Assembly (NCBI GenBank): GCA_030824075.1
Contig: JAVBYJ010000009.1
Coordinates: forward strand, 46,694 to 110,693
Length of the DNA: 64,000 nt
Direction of reading: 5' to 3'
DNA from: Geothrix sp.
GTDB lineage: Bacteria; Acidobacteriota; Holophagae; Holophagales; Holophagaceae
Shown: positions 23,907-32,005 of the stretch, piece by piece
Layout: each line of letters opens with the position of its first letter
How positions within the stretch are numbered: the stretch's first letter is position 1
The notes under the pieces: generated by a model
The model's database searches: none
Seen by the model: the letters and a program-made list of their open reading frames with translations, nothing else
Told to the model about the DNA's origin: nothing
Program-made: the position numbers and the translations under genes

Positions 23907-26288
23907 ATGTCGATCCTTCGCTCCCTTCGCCAGGCCCTGCGCGGCCTCCTGCGCACGCCCACTTTCACCGCGATGGCCCTGCTCACGCTGGCCCTGGGCA
24001 TTGGCGCCAACACCGCCGTGTTCTCGGTGATCAAGGCGGTCTTCTTGAAGCCACTTCCCTTCGAACGCCCCCAGGAACTGGTCTACATCCATGTGGATAG
24101 TGCGAAGCTCTTCCCTGATATTCCGTTTCTGCGACTCTCGGGCCCCTATTACCAGGCCATCAAAGAGCGGCAGACGACCTTTGTGGACCTGGCGGCCTAC
24201 TCTCGCCAACGGCTGGATCTGACAGGTCATGGCGACGCGGAGCGCCTCCTGGGGATGGGGGTGACCGGTTCCTTTTTCCCAGTGGTGGGTGTGAAACCAC
24301 TGCTCGGGCGCACCCTCCTGCCTTCGGATGAGAGGGGTGCCAAGGTGGTGGTGCTCAGCCATGCTCTGTGGAGGGATCGATTCCAGGGCGATCCGGGCCT
24401 TCTGGGGCGCATCCTCACCCTGAGCGGGCAGGGCTACACCGTGGTGGGAGTCATGCCCCCCAGCTTCCGCTGGCAGGCTGACCCGCAGTTCTTCACGGCG
24501 GATGGGCCCACGCCCGAACAGCTGCGGGGCCAGTGGATGACCTGGGCCTTCCATGGCCTCGGACGGCTGAAACCGGATATCACCCTGGGCCAGGCCCAGG
24601 CAGACCTGAGCCGGATCCACGCGGATCTGGTGCGCGAGGTCCCCAAGCTGGCGCAGGCTCCCCTCTCTGCCACGGGCTACCGGACCTACCTCTACGGTGG
24701 TCAGCGTTCCAAGGGGCTCATGTTGGGCCTCACGGGGGGCTTGGTGCTGCTCATCGCCTGCGCGAACCTGGCGAATCTGATGGTGTCCCGTGCGGCCCAC
24801 CGCCAACACGAGCTGGCCCTGCGACAGGCTCTGGGGGGCACTTGGATGGATGGCCTGCGCCCCTTCCTGGCCGAGGGTGTTCTGGTGGCATTGGCCGGTG
24901 GCGGCCTGGGCCTGGCCTTCTCTCTGGGCCTGAGCCAGATGCTCAAGCCCTTCGTCCCCCTGGAACTCCAGGGTGCCGTCGGCGTGGATGGCCACCTCCT
25001 CCTGTTCGCTTTCGGCGTCGCCCTGGGAACGACGCTGCTGTGCAGTTTGGCGCCAGCTCTGCTGGCTACCCGCGTGAACCTGGTGGCGGCCCTCCGCCAC
25101 GACACCCGGACCACCCAGGGGCGTCGGCAAGGGTGGCTGCGAAACGGCCTAGTCATCACCCAAGTGGCGCTTTCTCTGAGCCTACTGGTGGGCTTCGCAG
25201 CCCTCTACCAGAGCCTACGCAAGCTGAACCAGGCGCCCATGGGCTACCGGCCCGACCAGGCTCTGGCCTTTACCCTGCGGGTGGATGGGAAACGCACTCC
25301 GACCTGGAAGGCCGCCACCGCCCATGTGGGCCAGGTGGTCGATGGCATCGCGGCCCTGCCCGGCGTGACGGGGGTGGGTGTGGCCAGCGAACTGCCCATG
25401 GATGCCGGGGCCAATGCGGACTACAAGTTGCCCGGCCGGGAGAGCCTCTTCCTCACGGCCTACATCCGCAGCCTGAGCCCGGGGGGCGTGAGCGCCCTGG
25501 GGATGACGCTGCTGAAGGGACGGGATTTTGCCGACTCTGACTGCGTTGAAATTCCCGACAACATCCTGGTGAGCCGTTCACTGGCCGCCCGCTGCTGGCC
25601 CGGCGAGGATCCCATCGGCAAGACGCTGGTGCGGCAGCGGGAGGATGGCCCCGGTGCCCTGCGGGTGGTGGGGCTGGTGGAAGATGTCCGCCATGCTGGC
25701 CCCCGGGTGGGGCAGAACCTGGACACCATCTACTACCCCGGCATTTCCGATGAAAACCGCATCGTGGTGCGCAGCGCAGGCTCGCCCGAGGCGCTGATCG
25801 GAGGCCTCCGCGCCCACCTCAGGGCCAAGGAACCCGATCTGCCTCTGGCGAGCCTCGAACCCCTGCGCCAGCGCCAGGACCGCGCCCTGGAGGGCGAGCG
25901 GACCCAGACCCGGCTCCTGGGTCTGCTGGCGGGCATCGCCCTGTGCCTGGCCTCTGCGGGAATCTATGGCGTGATGGCTTATTCCGTGGCCCAGCGCACC
26001 CGGGAAATCGGCATCCGCAAGGCCCTGGGAGGGCAGACTGGCCGGGTGGTCTGGGAGATCTCCCGGCAGGGTTTCCCACTCATCGCCTTCGGTCTCGGGC
26101 TGGGAGCGCTGCTCACCCTGGCCTCGGGCCAGGTGCTGGCCTCCTTTGTCTACGGCGTGTCCGCCACGGATCCCTTGTTCATCGCCCTGGCCGCTCTGGT
26201 CCTTGGCCTGGTGGCTTTGGCCGCGACCCTGCTTCCCGCCTCCTGGGCTGCTCGCATTGAGCCGGCAGCCGCCCTGCGATCGGAGTAA
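23907..26288 (+). CDS. FtsX/MacB-type ABC permease, ADOP class (second)
   Basis: A 793-residue permease. The start SLRQALRGLLRTPTFTAMALLTLALGIGANTAVFSV is the classic N-terminus of the class, followed by a periplasmic MacB-core domain and the first FtsX half (RQHELALRQALGG). A second half ends with GIRKALGGQTGRVVW and ARIEPAAALRSE. CGGAG six bases before the ATG at 23907 supports that start over a GTG 29 codons upstream that overlaps the ATPase stop. It is separated from the third permease by only three bases. Confidence 0.92.
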   Translation: MSILRSLRQALRGLLRTPTFTAMALLTLALGIGANTAVFSVIKAVFLKPLPFERPQELVYIHVDSAKLFPDIPFLRLSGPYYQAIKERQTTFVDLAAYSRQRLDLTGHGDAERLLGMGVTGSFFPVVGVKPLLGRTLLPSDERGAKVVVLSHALWRDRFQGDPGLLGRILTLSGQGYTVVGVMPPSFRWQADPQFFTADGPTPEQLRGQWMTWAFHGLGRLKPDITLGQAQADLSRIHADLVREVPKLAQAPLSATGYRTYLYGGQRSKGLMLGLTGGLVLLIACANLANLMVSRAAHRQHELALRQALGGTWMDGLRPFLAEGVLVALAGGGLGLAFSLGLSQMLKPFVPLELQGAVGVDGHLLLFAFGVALGTTLLCSLAPALLATRVNLVAALRHDTRTTQGRRQGWLRNGLVITQVALSLSLLVGFAALYQSLRKLNQAPMGYRPDQALAFTLRVDGKRTPTWKAATAHVGQVVDGIAALPGVTGVGVASELPMDAGANADYKLPGRESLFLTAYIRSLSPGGVSALGMTLLKGRDFADSDCVEIPDNILVSRSLAARCWPGEDPIGKTLVRQREDGPGALRVVGLVEDVRHAGPRVGQNLDTIYYPGISDENRIVVRSAGSPEALIGGLRAHLRAKEPDLPLASLEPLRQRQDRALEGERTQTRLLGLLAGIALCLASAGIYGVMAYSVAQRTREIGIRKALGGQTGRVVWEISRQGFPLIAFGLGLGALLTLASGQVLASFVYGVSATDPLFIALAALVLGLVALAATLLPASWAARIEPAAALRSE

Positions 26289-26291
26289 CCC

Positions 26292-28685
26292 ATGAACACG
26301 CTCTTCTTCAACCTCCGCTGGGCCTTCCGCAGCCTGCTGCACACGCCGGTCTTCAGCCTGACGGTGATCCTGACGCTGGGCCTCGGCATCGGCGCGAACA
26401 CCACGGTCTTCAGCCTCATGGAGCGGCGCCTGCTGCGGTCGATGTCCGTGCCTGAGCCCTCCCGCCTCATGGTGGTGACAGAGTTCAAGGATGTCGGCTT
26501 CGACAACCTCTCCTGGCCCGACTACCGCGACCTGGAGAGGGAAACCCAATCGTTCTCGGCCCTGGCGGCGGTGGCCAGTGGTTCGGTGAACCTTACGGGG
26601 GACGGGGATCCGGAGCGGGTTCGGTCAGGCCGGGTGACGTGGCGGTTCTTCGATGTGGCGGGGGTTCGGCCCTTCCTGGGGCGGGCCTTCACAGAGGAGG
26701 AGGGCGGGCAGAACGGGCCCAAGGCCGTGGTACTCACCCACGCCTTCTGGAAGCGGCGCTTTGGCGCCGACCCCACGCTGGTGGGCCGGTCCATCCGCCT
26801 GGATGGGGAGGATGTGCCCGTGGCGGGGGTGCTGCCCGAGGGCTTCCGCGTGCCCTACCAGGTCGGCAGTTCCGAGGTGTTCGTGCCCCTTCGCCTGGCC
26901 TCGGATCAGCAGGAGCAGCGCGGCTCCCATTTTCTGGGGGGCATCGGGCGGTTGAAGCCGGGTGTGGACCCCAAGCTGGCCCGGCAGGAGGTCAATGGCA
27001 TCATCCAGCGCCTTGCCGCCGCCTATCCCAACACCAATGCGGGCTACCAGGGCAAGGTGGTGTCTGTTCAGGAGGAAACCACCCGCAACGCCCGTCCCGT
27101 CCTCTTCGCGCTTACCGGGGCGGTGCTCTTCGTCCTGCTCATCGCCTGCGGCAACGTGGCGAACCTCCTCCTGGCCCGCAGCGCCGCCCGGGAAAGGGAG
27201 ATCTCCATCCGGGCGGCCCTTGGCGCAGACCGTCAGCAGCTCATGGGCCAGATGCTGGCCGAGGGGGCGCTCCTGGCCTTGTTTGGCGCCCTCGCGGGCC
27301 TGGTGCTGGCGCGCTACGCCATGGTGGGCCTGCTGACCCTTATCCCGCGTTCGCCCATGGATGGGCCGGCCCTGGATGGGCCCATGGTGGCCATCAGCCT
27401 GGCCACCGGCTTCCTCTCGGTGTTCCTGTTCGCCCTTTTGCCCGCCTGGCAGGGCAGTCGCGTGAACCTGGAATCAAGCCTGAGGGAGGGTGCCAAGGGC
27501 ACCGGCGGTCATGCTCAGAAACGGCTGCGCCGGGCCCTGGTCACAGCCGAAGTCGCCCTGGCCACGACCCTGCTGGCGGGTGCGGGACTGATGATCCGCA
27601 GCCTCTCGGTCCTGCAGCAGGTGGACCCCGGCTTCCAGTCTGACCGGGTGCTCACTGCCGCCATCGCGCTGCCCCATGCCAAGTACGGCACGCCAGACCT
27701 GCAGCGCGATTTCCTGGATCGCCTCCTCCACCGTGCGCGGCAGAGCCCGGGCGTGGTTTCCGTGGCGGCGGTGGACACCTTGCCGTTGGGAGGCAGCACC
27801 AGCACCTCCACCTACCAACTGGACGGCCAGTCCGGTGATGGCGAAAGCCCCCACACCCAGGTGCTCGAAGTCACGCCCGCCTATTTCGAGACCATGGGCA
27901 TCCCCCTGCTTCGCGGCCGCAGCTTCCAGGCCCAAGAGGGCGGCGTGGCCGTGGTGTCAGCAGCCTTCGCCAACCGCCACTGGCCAGGCCAGGATCCCAC
28001 CGGGCACCAGGTCTCCTTCGACGGCAGTGAGGGCCCCTGGCTGAGCATCGTAGGCGTGGCGGGCAACGTGCATACCAAGGGGATTGCGCAGGCGCCTGGG
28101 CCCCAGCTCTACCGGCCCATGCTGAATCCAGCTGGAGGAGCCATAGGCTTCTTCACCCTGACCCTCCGGGGTGATGCCTCGCCTGAGGCCCTCACGCCCG
28201 GCCTCAAGGCCGCGCTGCGGGAGTTGGACCCAGACCTGCCCCTGTCTCAGGTGCGCGCCATGCCCGCCATCATTGAACAGGACATGAGCGAGTTCCGGGC
28301 CCAGGGCGTGCTCTTCGGCGCCTTCGGGCTGGTGGCCCTCCTGCTCTCCGGTGTCGGCGTGTACGGGGTGACCAGCTTCCTGGTGACTCAGCGGACCCGG
28401 GAGATCGGCATCCGCATGGCCCTGGGCGCCCAGATCCGGGATGTGCTGCACCTCATCGTCAGTCAGGGTGTGCGGACCCTCGCCCTGGGTCTGCTGCTGG
28501 GTCTTGGCACCGCCCTGCTGCTGGGCCGCCTCCTGCAGTCCCAGCTCTACGGCATCACCCCCCAGGATCCACTCACCCACCTGCTGGTGCTCGCCACGCT
28601 CGGATTCATCGGCCTGCTGGCCTGCCTCATCCCGGCCCTGCGCGCCGCGAGGGTGGATCCGGCGGAAGCACTGCGTAGTGAGTGA
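26292..28685 (+). CDS. FtsX/MacB-type ABC permease, ADOP class (third)
   Basis: A 797-residue permease of the same duplicated architecture, with GLGIGANTTVFSLMERR at the N-terminus, FtsX halves ending in EISIRAALGADRQQL and GIRMALGAQIRDVL, and the terminus AARVDPAEALRSE. It starts three bases after the previous stop, so translation is probably coupled. Three non-identical permeases in a row suggest that different heteromeric pairs could form around one ATPase. The regulator gene follows 21 bases downstream. Confidence 0.92.
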   Translation: MNTLFFNLRWAFRSLLHTPVFSLTVILTLGLGIGANTTVFSLMERRLLRSMSVPEPSRLMVVTEFKDVGFDNLSWPDYRDLERETQSFSALAAVASGSVNLTGDGDPERVRSGRVTWRFFDVAGVRPFLGRAFTEEEGGQNGPKAVVLTHAFWKRRFGADPTLVGRSIRLDGEDVPVAGVLPEGFRVPYQVGSSEVFVPLRLASDQQEQRGSHFLGGIGRLKPGVDPKLARQEVNGIIQRLAAAYPNTNAGYQGKVVSVQEETTRNARPVLFALTGAVLFVLLIACGNVANLLLARSAAREREISIRAALGADRQQLMGQMLAEGALLALFGALAGLVLARYAMVGLLTLIPRSPMDGPALDGPMVAISLATGFLSVFLFALLPAWQGSRVNLESSLREGAKGTGGHAQKRLRRALVTAEVALATTLLAGAGLMIRSLSVLQQVDPGFQSDRVLTAAIALPHAKYGTPDLQRDFLDRLLHRARQSPGVVSVAAVDTLPLGGSTSTSTYQLDGQSGDGESPHTQVLEVTPAYFETMGIPLLRGRSFQAQEGGVAVVSAAFANRHWPGQDPTGHQVSFDGSEGPWLSIVGVAGNVHTKGIAQAPGPQLYRPMLNPAGGAIGFFTLTLRGDASPEALTPGLKAALRELDPDLPLSQVRAMPAIIEQDMSEFRAQGVLFGAFGLVALLLSGVGVYGVTSFLVTQRTREIGIRMALGAQIRDVLHLIVSQGVRTLALGLLLGLGTALLLGRLLQSQLYGITPQDPLTHLLVLATLGFIGLLACLIPALRAARVDPAEALRSE

Positions 28686-28706
28686 TAAGCGAGTGATACT
28701 GGTGCC

Positions 28707-30059
28707 ATGTCCTACCGTGTCCTCATTGCCGATGACCAGTCTGATGTGCGGGAGAGCCTGCGGCTGCTCCTGAAATCGGAAGGCTTCAAGGTGGATGCGG
28801 TGGCCAGCCCCACGGCGGCCCTGGCTGCGCTGGAAGCGGCGCCACCCGACCTGGTGCTGATGGATATGAACTACGCCAAGGACACCACCTCCGGTCGGGA
28901 GGGGCTGGAGCTGCTGGCGCGCATTCAAGCTGTGGAGCCCACGCTGCCCGTGGTGGTGATGACGGCTTGGGGCAGCGTGGAACTGGCGGTGGAGGCCATG
29001 AAGTGCGGCGCCAAGGATTTCGTGCTGAAGCCCTGGGAGAACGCCCGCCTGCTGGCCACCCTGCACACTCAGCTGGAACTGGCTTCCGCGCTGAACCGAT
29101 CCCGGCGCCTGGAAGCCGAGAACGCGCTGCTGCGGGGTGAGGGGGCGGCGCCGCTGGTGGCGCGCTCCAAGGCCATGCAGCAGGTGGTGCAGTTGCTGGA
29201 GCGCCTGGGCCCCTCGGACGCGGGCGTGCTCATCACCGGCGAGAACGGCACGGGCAAGAGCCTGGTGGCCAAGTGCCTGCATGCCGCCTCCAACCGGGCG
29301 GCTCAGCCGCTGCTCACCCTCAACGCGGGGGGCCTGTCCGAAGGCGTGCTGGAATCGGAACTCTTCGGCCACGTGAAGGGTGCCTTCACAGATGCGCGAG
29401 AATCCCGCGCGGGCCGCTTCGAGCTGGCCCACGGCGGCACGCTGTTCCTGGATGAGATCGGCAACGCGCCCCTCAGCCTGCAGGCCAAGCTGCTCCGTGT
29501 GCTGGAGACGGGCGAATTCGAGCGGGTGGGTTCCAGCCGCACCCAGAAGGCGGATGTGAGGGTCATCGCGGCCACCAACATCGACCTGGAAGCCGAGATC
29601 GCCGTGGGCCGCTTCCGCCAGGATCTGCGCTACCGCCTCAATACGTTCGAGATCCACCTGCCGCCCCTCCGCGAGCGTCGGGAGGACATCGCGCCGCTGG
29701 CCGTGCTGTTCCTGGGCCGACACGCCCAGCGCTACCGCAAGTCGATCACCGGCTTCGACGAGGGTGCCCTGCGGCTCCTGGAGCAGCACCCCTGGCCGGG
29801 CAATGTGCGGGAGCTGGACCACGCGGTGGAGCGGGCCGTGTTGATGGCCTCAGGCGCGAAGCTGGCGGCCTCGGACCTGCTGCTGGCGCCCAACGGGGCG
29901 CGGCCTGCGCCGGAGGACCAGAGCCTCGACGACATGGAGGCCCTGCTGATTCGCAAGGCGCTGGCCCGCCATGGCAGCGCCACCCAGGCGGCGGAGGCCC
30001 TGGGCCTGAGCCGCAGCGCCATCTACCGCCGCATGCAGAAGCTGGGCATCTCGGGATGA
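28707..30059 (+). CDS. NtrC-family sigma-54-dependent response regulator
   Basis: A 450-residue regulator in three parts: a receiver domain (DDQ near the N-terminus, phosphorylatable Asp in LVLMDMNYAK), an AAA+ domain at about residues 150-370 (Walker A GENGTGKS, Walker B GGTLFLDEIG, arginine finger region RFRQDLRYRLN) and a C-terminal Fis-type helix-turn-helix (ATQAAEALGLSRSAIYRRMQ). The sigma-54 contact loop reads GAFTDA in place of the usual GAFTGA. It overlaps the kinase gene by four bases. Because the operon begins with a sigma-54-type promoter, this protein probably activates its own operon. Confidence 0.93.
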   Translation: MSYRVLIADDQSDVRESLRLLLKSEGFKVDAVASPTAALAALEAAPPDLVLMDMNYAKDTTSGREGLELLARIQAVEPTLPVVVMTAWGSVELAVEAMKCGAKDFVLKPWENARLLATLHTQLELASALNRSRRLEAENALLRGEGAAPLVARSKAMQQVVQLLERLGPSDAGVLITGENGTGKSLVAKCLHAASNRAAQPLLTLNAGGLSEGVLESELFGHVKGAFTDARESRAGRFELAHGGTLFLDEIGNAPLSLQAKLLRVLETGEFERVGSSRTQKADVRVIAATNIDLEAEIAVGRFRQDLRYRLNTFEIHLPPLRERREDIAPLAVLFLGRHAQRYRKSITGFDEGALRLLEQHPWPGNVRELDHAVERAVLMASGAKLAASDLLLAPNGARPAPEDQSLDDMEALLIRKALARHGSATQAAEALGLSRSAIYRRMQKLGISG

Positions 30060-31357
30060 GCCACGCCCGCTCGCTCCAGCGTCGGGCCCTGCTGGCAGTG
30101 CTGCCGGCCTTCCTGGCGGCGGGGCTGGCCTTCACCCCGCTGCCCCGCTGGGCCCTGGCGCTGAGTCTTCTCGCGGCGCTGGTGTTCGCCCTGTGGCGCA
30201 TCCGTGTGCTGGGCTCTGCGGCGGAACGTCCTCTCCAGACCCTGTCCAACCTCTTGGCGGCCATTCGCGAGGGCGACTTCAGCTTTCGGGCCCGAACGCC
30301 GACCTCGAATGATGCGCTGGGCGATGTGTTCCGCGAACTGAACACCCTGTCGGAGCTGCTCCAGCAGCAGCGGGCCAAGGCCATGGAAGCCACGGCCCTG
30401 CTCCGGTCGGTGATGGAAGAGATCGACGTGGCGGTCTTCGCCTTCGACGAGGGGGGCTGCCTGCGCCTGGTGAATCGAGCGGGCGAGGTGTTTCTGGGCC
30501 AACCCCAGGCGCAGCTCCTGGGACGACCCGCCAGCGATCTGGGCCTTGGCGAGGCGCTGGTGGACGAGGGCCCTCGTCTCATGGATCTGGCGCTGCCAGG
30601 TCGTGCGGGGCGATTCGAGCTGCGGCGCAGCGCCTTTCGACAGGCGGGCCGTCCGCACCAGCTGCTGGTGCTGTCGGATCTCACACGCCCCCTGCGGGAA
30701 GAAGAACGCCAGGCCTGGCAGCGCCTGATCCGTGTGCTGGGCCACGAGATCAACAACTCCCTGGCCCCCATCCAGTCCCTGTCCGGCAGCATCGCCACCC
30801 TGCTTGAACGCCAGGGCCAGGATTGGCGGGAGGATGCCTCCCAGGGCCTCGCGATCATTGCCTCCAGAACCCAGGCCCTGGGCCGGTTCATGGAATCCTA
30901 TACCCGCCTGGCCCGCCTGCCGGAGCCCCGCCTGGCCCCGGTGGAGGCAAGCCCTCTGGTCCACAGGCTGGTGGCCTTGGAACCCCGCCTACAGGTCTCC
31001 GTAGATGAGGGGCCGGAAATGACCTTCCCGGCAGACGCCGATCAACTGGAACAGGCCCTCATCAACCTCATCCGCAATGCCGTCGATGCGGCGCTGGAGA
31101 GCGGGGGAGGCGTGCGGATCACGTGGCGGCACGCGCTGGACTGGATCGAGTTCCTGGTCGACGACGAGGGCTCCGGACTACCGACCAGCGGCAATCTTTT
31201 TGTTCCGTTCTTCACCACCAAGCTTGGGGGTAGCGGCATTGGCCTCGTGCTGGCGCGTCAGATCGCCGAGGGCCACCAAGGATCCCTGCACCTCGCCAAC
31301 CGAGAGCCGCAAGGTGTCCGGGCCGCCCTGCGGCTCCCACTGAACAGGATGAAATGA
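30056..31357 (+). CDS. NtrB/NtrY-like membrane sensor histidine kinase
   Basis: A 433-residue kinase with two N-terminal hydrophobic helices (residues 12-50), a HAMP-like linker, a PAS domain at about residues 115-215 and a kinase core. The H-box is VLGHEINNSLAPIQSLSG, the N-box NLIRNAVDAAL and the G2-box GSGIGLVLARQIAEGH. This fits kinases that pair with NtrC-type activators. The start overlaps the regulator stop by four bases. The short periplasmic loop suggests that it senses membrane stress or membrane-embedded ligands rather than a soluble compound. Confidence 0.92.
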   Translation: MSHARSLQRRALLAVLPAFLAAGLAFTPLPRWALALSLLAALVFALWRIRVLGSAAERPLQTLSNLLAAIREGDFSFRARTPTSNDALGDVFRELNTLSELLQQQRAKAMEATALLRSVMEEIDVAVFAFDEGGCLRLVNRAGEVFLGQPQAQLLGRPASDLGLGEALVDEGPRLMDLALPGRAGRFELRRSAFRQAGRPHQLLVLSDLTRPLREEERQAWQRLIRVLGHEINNSLAPIQSLSGSIATLLERQGQDWREDASQGLAIIASRTQALGRFMESYTRLARLPEPRLAPVEASPLVHRLVALEPRLQVSVDEGPEMTFPADADQLEQALINLIRNAVDAALESGGGVRITWRHALDWIEFLVDDEGSGLPTSGNLFVPFFTTKLGGSGIGLVLARQIAEGHQGSLHLANREPQGVRAALRLPLNRMK

Positions 31358-31378
31358 AGGTTGAGTGGACGTTCCCAT

Positions 31379-31550
31379 CAGCTGGCCCGTTAGTCGATTC
31401 ATCTGGTCAAGCTGGCCTGTGAGCGTGTGGCCGTCGTACGGATTCTTGGGGCAACTCACGGCGCCCACCACGAAGTCCCTCTCCATGTGTCACCGCGAGA
31501 CTCGCCTTCACGCCGAACTTGTAGGACTTGTGCGCCTTCCCCTTTCCGCG
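31379..31550 (-). pseudogene. IS5-family transposase remnant (frameshifted)
   Basis: On the minus strand two adjacent frames together read GKAHKSYKFGVKASLAVTH and then CPKNPYDGHTLTGQLDQMNRLTGQL. These match consecutive C-terminal segments of IS5-type transposases (typically GKAHKPYEFG and GNPYDGHTL). A frameshift separates them, and the remaining gene and inverted repeats are missing. The fragment begins about 20 bases after the kinase stop. It is a decayed insertion sequence. Confidence 0.7.
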
Positions 31551-31664
31551 CCGACCCATGTAGCCACGATTTGAACTGGGCCCGCTGCGTGGTCCCCGGT
31601 CTCGCTCCCGGCCCTCCCCCGGAGGGCCTCCGCGATCCCACTCGCAGGTCCAGATCCTGCCCGT
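31543..31664. repeat. Cassette-like repeat, copy 1, with central hairpin
   Basis: A 122-base unit. The first 60 bases and last 30 bases are nearly identical to those of copy 2 (31673-31795), but the centre differs: here the hairpin is GGCCCTCC-CCC-GGAGGGCC. Both ends resemble tRNA T-arms in opposite orientation (GATTTGAAC near the left end, CGCAGGTCCAGATCCTGCCC at the right). The identity of the element is unknown. Confidence 0.6.
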
Positions 31665-31672
31665 CCTCTTCA

Positions 31673-31795
31673 TTTCCGCGCCGACCCATGTAGCCACGAT
31701 TTGAACTGGTCCCGCTGCGCGGTCCCCGGTCTGCTCCGGACGCGACATCAAGTCGCGTCCTCCACATCCCACTCGCAGGTCCAAATCCTGCCCGT
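31673..31795. repeat. Cassette-like repeat, copy 2, with a different central hairpin
   Basis: A 123-base unit, offset by 130 bases from copy 1. It shares the flanks, but the central hairpin is GGACGCGAC-ATCAA-GTCGCGTCC, unrelated in sequence to that of copy 1. The right end CGCAGGTCCAAATCCTGCCC matches the T-arm of the nearby initiator tRNA in 19 of 20 bases, in the orientation of the tRNA gene's own strand. Confidence 0.6.
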
Positions 31796-31814
31796 TCGTT
31801 ATGGGCGTACGCGA

Positions 31815-31838
31815 AAACCGGAGCACTCGGCTCCGGTC
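31815..31838 (-). terminator. Terminator of the initiator tRNA gene
   Basis: Read on the minus strand, ACCGGAGC and GCTCCGGT form an eight-base-pair stem with a short loop, followed by TTTTCG. It lies 11 bases after the 3' end of tRNA-Met and fits a Rho-independent terminator. Confidence 0.7.
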
Positions 31839-31848
31839 ATCGTTTCAT

Positions 31849-31925
<77 letters not shown>

Positions 31926-31936
31926 GTAGGTCTTCG

Positions 31937-31964
31937 AGTCTAGCAGGGAATGCAGGAACGGCAA
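31937..31964 (-). promoter_or_regulatory. Sigma-70-type promoter of initiator tRNA
   Basis: On the minus strand TTGCCG and TAGACT are separated by 16 bases and lie just upstream of the tRNA 5' end (the -10 box is 11 bases before it). The boxes match the -35 and -10 consensus well for this GC-rich genome. Confidence 0.6.
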
Positions 31965-32005
31965 GGGCGGGTGTTGGTATGCTCGTCGGACACTCGGGAG
32001 GTTCG

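Noticed and set aside
31407..31826. 139-codon minus-strand frame crossing the cassette repeats
   Set aside because: It combines repeat sequence with the transposase fragment and has no coherent protein character over its full length.
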